Source of the DNA: an uncultured Eubacterium sp.
Lineage (GTDB): Bacteria > Bacillota > Clostridia > Lachnospirales > Lachnospiraceae
Assembly (NCBI GenBank): GCA_934316925.1
Contig: CAKREC010000008.1
Span: forward strand, 1 to 62,812
Direction: 5' to 3'
DNA: 62,812 bases
The notes under the pieces are model-generated. The model did not search any database and was not told the origin of the DNA. It was given only the letters and a program-made list of their open reading frames with translations. Position numbers and translations under genes: made by a program. Positions 58,850 through 62,812 of the stretch are shown here, piece by piece (positions within the stretch are counted from its first letter, which is position 1; each line of letters begins with the position of its first letter).

Positions 58850-60991
58850 ATGCCAATTCGTATGAGCGGCATAGTTTCTGGATTTGATACGGAATCTATG
58901 GTAAAAGAACTGATGTCAGCCCAGACATTGAAAAAAACAAAAGTAGAAAAAGCCAAGACCAAATTGGAATGGAAACAGACCAAGTGGTCCGATCTGAATA
59001 CAAAACTTACGGGACTGTACAATAATTATGTTTCCAAGATGCAGCTTTCTTCTTCCTACAAGACAAAGAAGGCGAGCACTTCGGACAGCAGCAAAGTATC
59101 GGTAACTGCGAATGGAAATACCCCAAACGGAAGTTATACGCTGGAAGTAAATAATATTGCGACTTCCCAGTATCTTACCGGTGGTAAGATCAGTGCGACA
59201 ACAGCAAGTACGAAGCTAAGTGCACTGGACTCCTCGCTGGTAGGCAAAACAATTACCGTAAAGGCAGGAGAAAAAGAAGAGTCACTTACCATTGACAACA
59301 CAACGACACTCAGTGACCTTGTGACAACCTTAAACAATGCCGGATTGAATGCCAATTATGACACAAACCAGCAGAGACTTTTTATCAGCAGTAAAGACAG
59401 CGGATTGAAAAATACATTTTCAATCACGACAACGGGTGCGACAGAGGCGGAAAGCACCAGTAAAAAAGATCTGCAGTCTGCGATCGGATATGCTTCGATG
59501 TCAGCCAGCAATAAAGCGATTGTCGACAAAGCCATGACGACACTGCAGTCAGCAGCGGCAGATTCTGACGAGTATACAAGCGCATTGAATTCAATTGCAA
59601 AAGCAATGTATGATACAAAGGCAGATTCGGCACAAAAGTCTGCCATCACATATGTTTCTGCCAAACTTTATGGGGATCATTATGATGCCTATGAGACAGA
59701 AGCAAAAGAGAAATTGAAATCCCAGTATTTTGATGATGACGGCAATCTGTTAGAAGGAAAAACGCAGGAAGATTATGATGCTGCGGTAGCAAAACTTGCA
59801 GATGAAAAGACCGCAGCTTATGTAACGGATCAGACTACGAACAATGAGGACGTGAAACTTGAGATTGACGCCTATGCAATCTCCGGCACGACGCAGGATG
59901 AGATGGACGCACTTAGTGAAGTGGCGAAAAATCGTCTGTACAAAAATGGAGCGACAGCGTTTGATGGAACCAAAGATCTGAATCAGGATGATCTTGCAGC
60001 GTCGATCGCAGATAAGGCGAAAGCGTATGCAGAAGTTCAGGATCGTACTTACAGTTCTGCAGGTGCATTAAGTGGACTGGGTCTTGCTGATATTGCAGTA
60101 GATGCGAATGGCAAGGTTACGATTGATAACGGAGATTCATCCAAAGTGCCGGAGGACATGGTACTGATCGAGGGATCGGATAGTGAGATCTTATTGAATG
60201 GCGCAAAACTTACCTCTTCATCGGCGACTGTTTCAGCCAATGGTTTGTCCATTGATCTGATCGGTACAACAGAGGCAGGCAAACCGATCACGTTCTCGGT
60301 AGAAGATGATGTGGATGCCGTGTACGATTCGATCAAGTCATTTTTAAAAGAATACAACTCGGTTATGAAAGAGATGTATACACTGTACAATGCGAAGTCA
60401 GCAAAAGATTACGAGCCTTTGACCAGTGATGAGAAAGAGGCAATGACGGATGATGAGATTGAGCAGTGGGAAACGAAGATCAAGGATTCTTTGCTTCGCA
60501 GCGATTCGACACTGAACAGTATCATGCAGGGAATGCGCTCCGCTATGATGTCTACGGTTTCGTACAATGGAAAAAATTACGCACTTTCCAGTTTTGGAAT
60601 TATGACATCTACGGATTACACGGAGGGTGGTCAGCTTCACATTTATGGTGATACGGATGACTCGGTATATTCTTCGCAGGATGATAAATTGAAAAAAGCG
60701 TTGAAAGAAGATCCGGATGCTGTGATCAATACACTGACAGGTGTATTTGGAGACCTCAGAAAGACCATGAGCAATCAGATGGCGGGTACCAAATACAGCA
60801 GTGCTTTAACCTTCTACAATGATATTAAGATGAAAGATGATATCAGTGATTATGAAGATGAGATCGAAGATTGGGAAGACCGTCTTGCGGATCTTGAGGA
60901 TTCATACTATGATAAGTTTTCAGCAATGGAGACTGCGTTAGCAAAATTGCAGTCTCAGACAAACAGCTTGTCCAGTTTGTTTGGATCCTGA
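58850..60991 (+). CDS. fliD: Flagellar filament capping protein FliD
   Basis: 713 residues, the cap at the filament tip. The N-terminal domain (RMSGIVSGFDTESMVKELMSAQTLKKTKVEKAKTKLEWKQTKWSDLNTKL) and the C-terminal helical end (ALAKLQSQTNSLSSLFGS) are typical. The central part carries a long insert, about residues 200-400, rich in D/E/K/A with repeated LADEKTAAY-type helices, much larger than in Bacillus (about 500 residues in all). The insert probably forms a surface domain on the cap. GGAGG precedes the ATG. Confidence 0.92.
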   Translation: MPIRMSGIVSGFDTESMVKELMSAQTLKKTKVEKAKTKLEWKQTKWSDLNTKLTGLYNNYVSKMQLSSSYKTKKASTSDSSKVSVTANGNTPNGSYTLEVNNIATSQYLTGGKISATTASTKLSALDSSLVGKTITVKAGEKEESLTIDNTTTLSDLVTTLNNAGLNANYDTNQQRLFISSKDSGLKNTFSITTTGATEAESTSKKDLQSAIGYASMSASNKAIVDKAMTTLQSAAADSDEYTSALNSIAKAMYDTKADSAQKSAITYVSAKLYGDHYDAYETEAKEKLKSQYFDDDGNLLEGKTQEDYDAAVAKLADEKTAAYVTDQTTNNEDVKLEIDAYAISGTTQDEMDALSEVAKNRLYKNGATAFDGTKDLNQDDLAASIADKAKAYAEVQDRTYSSAGALSGLGLADIAVDANGKVTIDNGDSSKVPEDMVLIEGSDSEILLNGAKLTSSSATVSANGLSIDLIGTTEAGKPITFSVEDDVDAVYDSIKSFLKEYNSVMKEMYTLYNAKSAKDYEPLTSDEKEAMTDDEIEQWETKIKDSLLRSDSTLNSIMQGMRSAMMSTVSYNGKNYALSSFGIMTSTDYTEGGQLHIYGDTDDSVYSSQDDKLKKALKEDPDAVINTLTGVFGDLRKTMSNQMAGTKYSSALTFYNDIKMKDDISDYEDEIEDWEDRLADLEDSYYDKFSAMETALAKLQSQTNSLSSLFGS

Positions 60992-61018
60992 TAACAGATC
61001 GATGAAATGAAAGATGAT

Positions 61019-61052
61019 AAGTTCCTGTGTCTGAAAATCAGGCACAGGACTT
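61019..61052 (+). terminator. Hairpin between fliD and fliS
   Basis: AAGTTCCTGTGTCTG and CAGGCACAGGACTT pair over most of their length, followed by ACTTTT. It is a weak terminator or processing site; fliS follows after 18 bases. Confidence 0.55.
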
Positions 61053-61070
61053 ACTTTTAGGAGGATTTAC

Positions 61071-61442
61071 ATGGAGAACAGAACGAATGCGTATCAGCGG
61101 AACGCAATTCTGACAGCGTCCCCGGCGGCATTGACATTGATGCTTTATGAGGGAGCAATCAAATTTTGCAATATTGCAATTGTTGGGATTGAACATAAAG
61201 ATTATGAAAAAGCAAATACAAATTTGAAAAAGGCAAAAGCAATCATTCAGGAGTTACAGATCACATTGGATCATAAGTACCCGGTGTGGGAAGATTTTGA
61301 TCGTGTTTATCAGTATATATATGACTGCCTCACCGATGCCAACATTCAAAAGAGTATTGAATTAGTGGAAGAAGCATTGAAACATATCCGCGAAATGCGG
61401 GACACCTGGAAGGAAGTTATGCAAAAAGCCGGCGCAAAATGA
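61071..61442 (+). CDS. fliS: Flagellin-specific chaperone FliS
   Basis: 123 residues, four-helix bundle, with the family opening NAYQRNAILTASPAALTLMLYEGAIKFCNIA. FliS binds the C-terminus of flagellin and keeps it unfolded for export. The length is normal. GGAGG precedes the ATG. The next gene, 24 bases on, encodes a FliT/FlgN-like helical protein. Confidence 0.94.
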   Translation: MENRTNAYQRNAILTASPAALTLMLYEGAIKFCNIAIVGIEHKDYEKANTNLKKAKAIIQELQITLDHKYPVWEDFDRVYQYIYDCLTDANIQKSIELVEEALKHIREMRDTWKEVMQKAGAK

Positions 61443-61466
61443 CATCCTTAGTAATGGGGGAAGATT

Positions 61467-61961
61467 ATGAATAATTCTTATGAAAATAGTGTATACATGG
61501 GGATGATGCAGAATTCTCTACAGCGGAAAAAAACGATTTTAGAAACTATTTTAGAGAATACCAAAGAACAGGAAAATCTGCTGAAAAAGGAACCTTTCGA
61601 AGAACAACATTTTATGGCAATTCTGGATGAAAAGGGAAATGCTATTGATGAGCTCAATCAAATGGATGAGGGGTTTGATGCGCTGTTTCGAAAGGTGGAA
61701 AAAGACATTCTGGCTCAGCCGGAACTTTTTAAAGAGCAGATTCAAAGTATGCAGGTTTTGATCCGGGAAATATCTGGTTTAGCGGCACAGATTCAGGCGT
61801 TGGAACATCAAAACAGTGATCGGATGGAGATTTACTTATCCCGTCAGAAAAAGAAGATCCGGGATTATCATGTGAGCCATCGTACAGCAACGAATTATTA
61901 CCAAAATATGTCCAACGTACATCGACAGGATCAATCCTATTTTTTTAATGAAAAAAAATAG
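61467..61961 (+). CDS. Helical flagellar chaperone-like protein (FliT/FlgN-like)
   Basis: 164 residues, nearly all helical and charged (LQRKKTILETILENTKEQENLLKKEPFEEQHFMAILDEKGNAIDELNQMDEGFDALFRKVEKDI), with a Tyr/Gln/Asn-rich end. The position after fliS is where fliT usually lies. Sequence alone supports only a coiled-coil chaperone of the FlgN/FliT type. GGGGG-AAG precedes the ATG. The protein is not firmly assigned. Confidence 0.65.
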   Translation: MNNSYENSVYMGMMQNSLQRKKTILETILENTKEQENLLKKEPFEEQHFMAILDEKGNAIDELNQMDEGFDALFRKVEKDILAQPELFKEQIQSMQVLIREISGLAAQIQALEHQNSDRMEIYLSRQKKKIRDYHVSHRTATNYYQNMSNVHRQDQSYFFNEKK

Positions 61962-61990
61962 CAAAAGGTAGACAAGCAGGAGGACATCAT

Positions 61991-62812
61991 ATGGAACAAT
62001 CGCAAGTTTATTTTACATCGTTTAAAGCGACAGATCATGAAAATTTATTGCAGAAACTTCATCGGCTGATGAAGACAGCAGGCTTTGAAACAATTGATAT
62101 GCAGGACAAATATGCGGCGATCAAGATTCACTTTGGTGAGCTGGGAAATCTTGCATTCCTTCGGCCAAATTATGCGAAAGTAGTTGCCGACTATGTCAAG
62201 GAGTTGGGCGGTAAACCGTATCTGACAGATTGCAATACCTTATATATTGGAAGCCGAAAGAATGCACTGGATCATTTGGATACCGCATATCTGAATGGAT
62301 TTTCCCCATTGCAGACCGGTTGTCATGTGCTGATCGGTGATGGATTGAAGGGAACGGATGAAACGATTGTGCCGATCGATGGTGAGTACGTCAAAGAGGC
62401 AAAGATCGGACACGCGATCATGGATGCCGATGTCTTTATTTCCCTGACCCACTTTAAAGGACATGAAATGGCTGGTTTTGGCGGAACTTTGAAGAATATT
62501 GGTATGGGATGTGGTTCGCGTGCCGGAAAAATGGAACAGCATTGTGATGGCAAACCGCATGTCGATCCGAGTGACTGTGTGGGTTGTGGCGCATGCAGCC
62601 GCATCTGTGCACATGGAGCGCCGATCATCGAGAATAAAAAAGCTTCGATCAATCAGGAAAAATGTGTGGGCTGTGGCAGATGTCTGGCTGTCTGCCCGAA
62701 AGATGCGATCTCAGCCAATTTTAGTAATTCGATCGCAATGTTAAATTACAAAATGGCAGAGTACAGTCTGGCTGTCTGTAAAGATCGTCCGTGTTTCCAT
62801 GTGTCGCTGATC
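61991..62812 (+). CDS. DUF362 protein with two 4Fe-4S sites, truncated by the window
   Basis: The frame from ATG 61991 (AGGAGG before it) stays open to the last base, giving 274 residues. The DUF362 domain (FTSFKATDHENLLQKLHRLM..VFISLTHFKGHEMAGFGGTLKNIGMGCGSRAGK) is followed by a ferredoxin domain with two CxxCxxCxxxC sites, CVGCGACSRIC and CVGCGRCLAVC. Such proteins are common in anaerobes, but their redox role is mostly unknown. The C-terminal part is cut off. It follows the flagellar chaperone by 29 bases, but a functional link with motility is not implied. Confidence 0.88.
   Translation, partial: MEQSQVYFTSFKATDHENLLQKLHRLMKTAGFETIDMQDKYAAIKIHFGELGNLAFLRPNYAKVVADYVKELGGKPYLTDCNTLYIGSRKNALDHLDTAYLNGFSPLQTGCHVLIGDGLKGTDETIVPIDGEYVKEAKIGHAIMDADVFISLTHFKGHEMAGFGGTLKNIGMGCGSRAGKMEQHCDGKPHVDPSDCVGCGACSRICAHGAPIIENKKASINQEKCVGCGRCLAVCPKDAISANFSNSIAMLNYKMAEYSLAVCKDRPCFHVSLI

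Overview
The window reads as chromosomal DNA from a motile, low-to-medium G+C Firmicute of class Clostridia, most likely a gut Lachnospiraceae close to Roseburia or Agathobacter. This rests on strong AGGAGG-type ribosome sites, frequent TTG and GTG starts, TTGACA-17-TATAAT promoters, a DAP-type MurE, IreB/RuvX/DUF1292 and RNase J housekeeping blocks, a T-box leader, K/PT-rich secreted proteins and a Firmicute-type flagellar filament cluster. No tRNA, rRNA, CRISPR array, prophage or insertion sequence was recognised.

Layout. 1-7.6 kb is a surface/secretion region: the end of a PT-repeat/FnIII-like protein, three tandem membrane-anchored aryl-sulfate sulfotransferases, and a secreted Ig-like/esterase gene co-transcribed with a MarR regulator. 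7.7-17.4 kb is an accessory stretch: an ABC-2 exporter, a LURP-one protein, a cysteine-rich protein with a methionine-synthase-activation-like C-terminus, a 45-residue rubredoxin-like protein, a MATE pump, a uracil permease overlapping a TudS-type (DUF523) thiouracil desulfurase, a secreted beta-helix protein and two coupled genes of unknown function. 17.4-22.4 kb holds a T-box leader driving a CstA-family transporter and an ArsR / HMA / P1B-ATPase metal-efflux operon. 22.4-43.2 kb is mostly housekeeping: citrate synthase, dtd, a HAD phosphatase, murE (behind a tandem repeat that supplies its ribosome site), rsmE, a nifS-thiI pair, an HPr-like protein without the active-site His, mtaB, ireB-ruvX-DUF1292, rnj, a trmR-trhP tRNA-wobble pair, birA, hflX, an L,D-transpeptidase, TspO and an AGCS symporter with an extra domain. 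43.3-51.3 kb holds serS, a second PT/FnIII secreted protein, lysA and a topoisomerase IV pair. 51.4-62 kb is the flagellar filament-assembly cluster flgM-flgN-flgK-flgK2-flgL-fliW-csrA-flaG-fliD-fliS-chaperone, followed by a truncated DUF362/ferredoxin protein.

How the parts work together. FlgM/sigma-28 and FliW/CsrA give transcriptional and translational control of late flagellar genes, and two sigma-28-like promoters of the same layout (TAAA/T, 16 bases, TCCGATA) are visible. NifS can feed sulfur to ThiI. TrmR with a U32 peptidase would make 5-methoxyuridine at tRNA wobble positions, and MtaB modifies A37. UraA with TudS looks like a salvage route for thiolated uracil. The most interesting non-coding features are the T-box with a readable terminator/antiterminator switch, divergent AGCS/serS promoters sharing one -35 box, terminator-like hairpins just inside transcripts for gltA and the AGCS gene, promoters woven into terminators, a LexA-box-like inverted repeat inside the topoisomerase promoter, and the 86-88 bp tandem repeat before murE. 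None of these amounts to a clearly new defence or mobile system. The best leads for new biology are the TudS-UraA pair, the triple sulfotransferase array, the Cys-rich/activation-domain protein, the His-less HPr and the repeat that carries a ribosome site and a five-codon reading frame.
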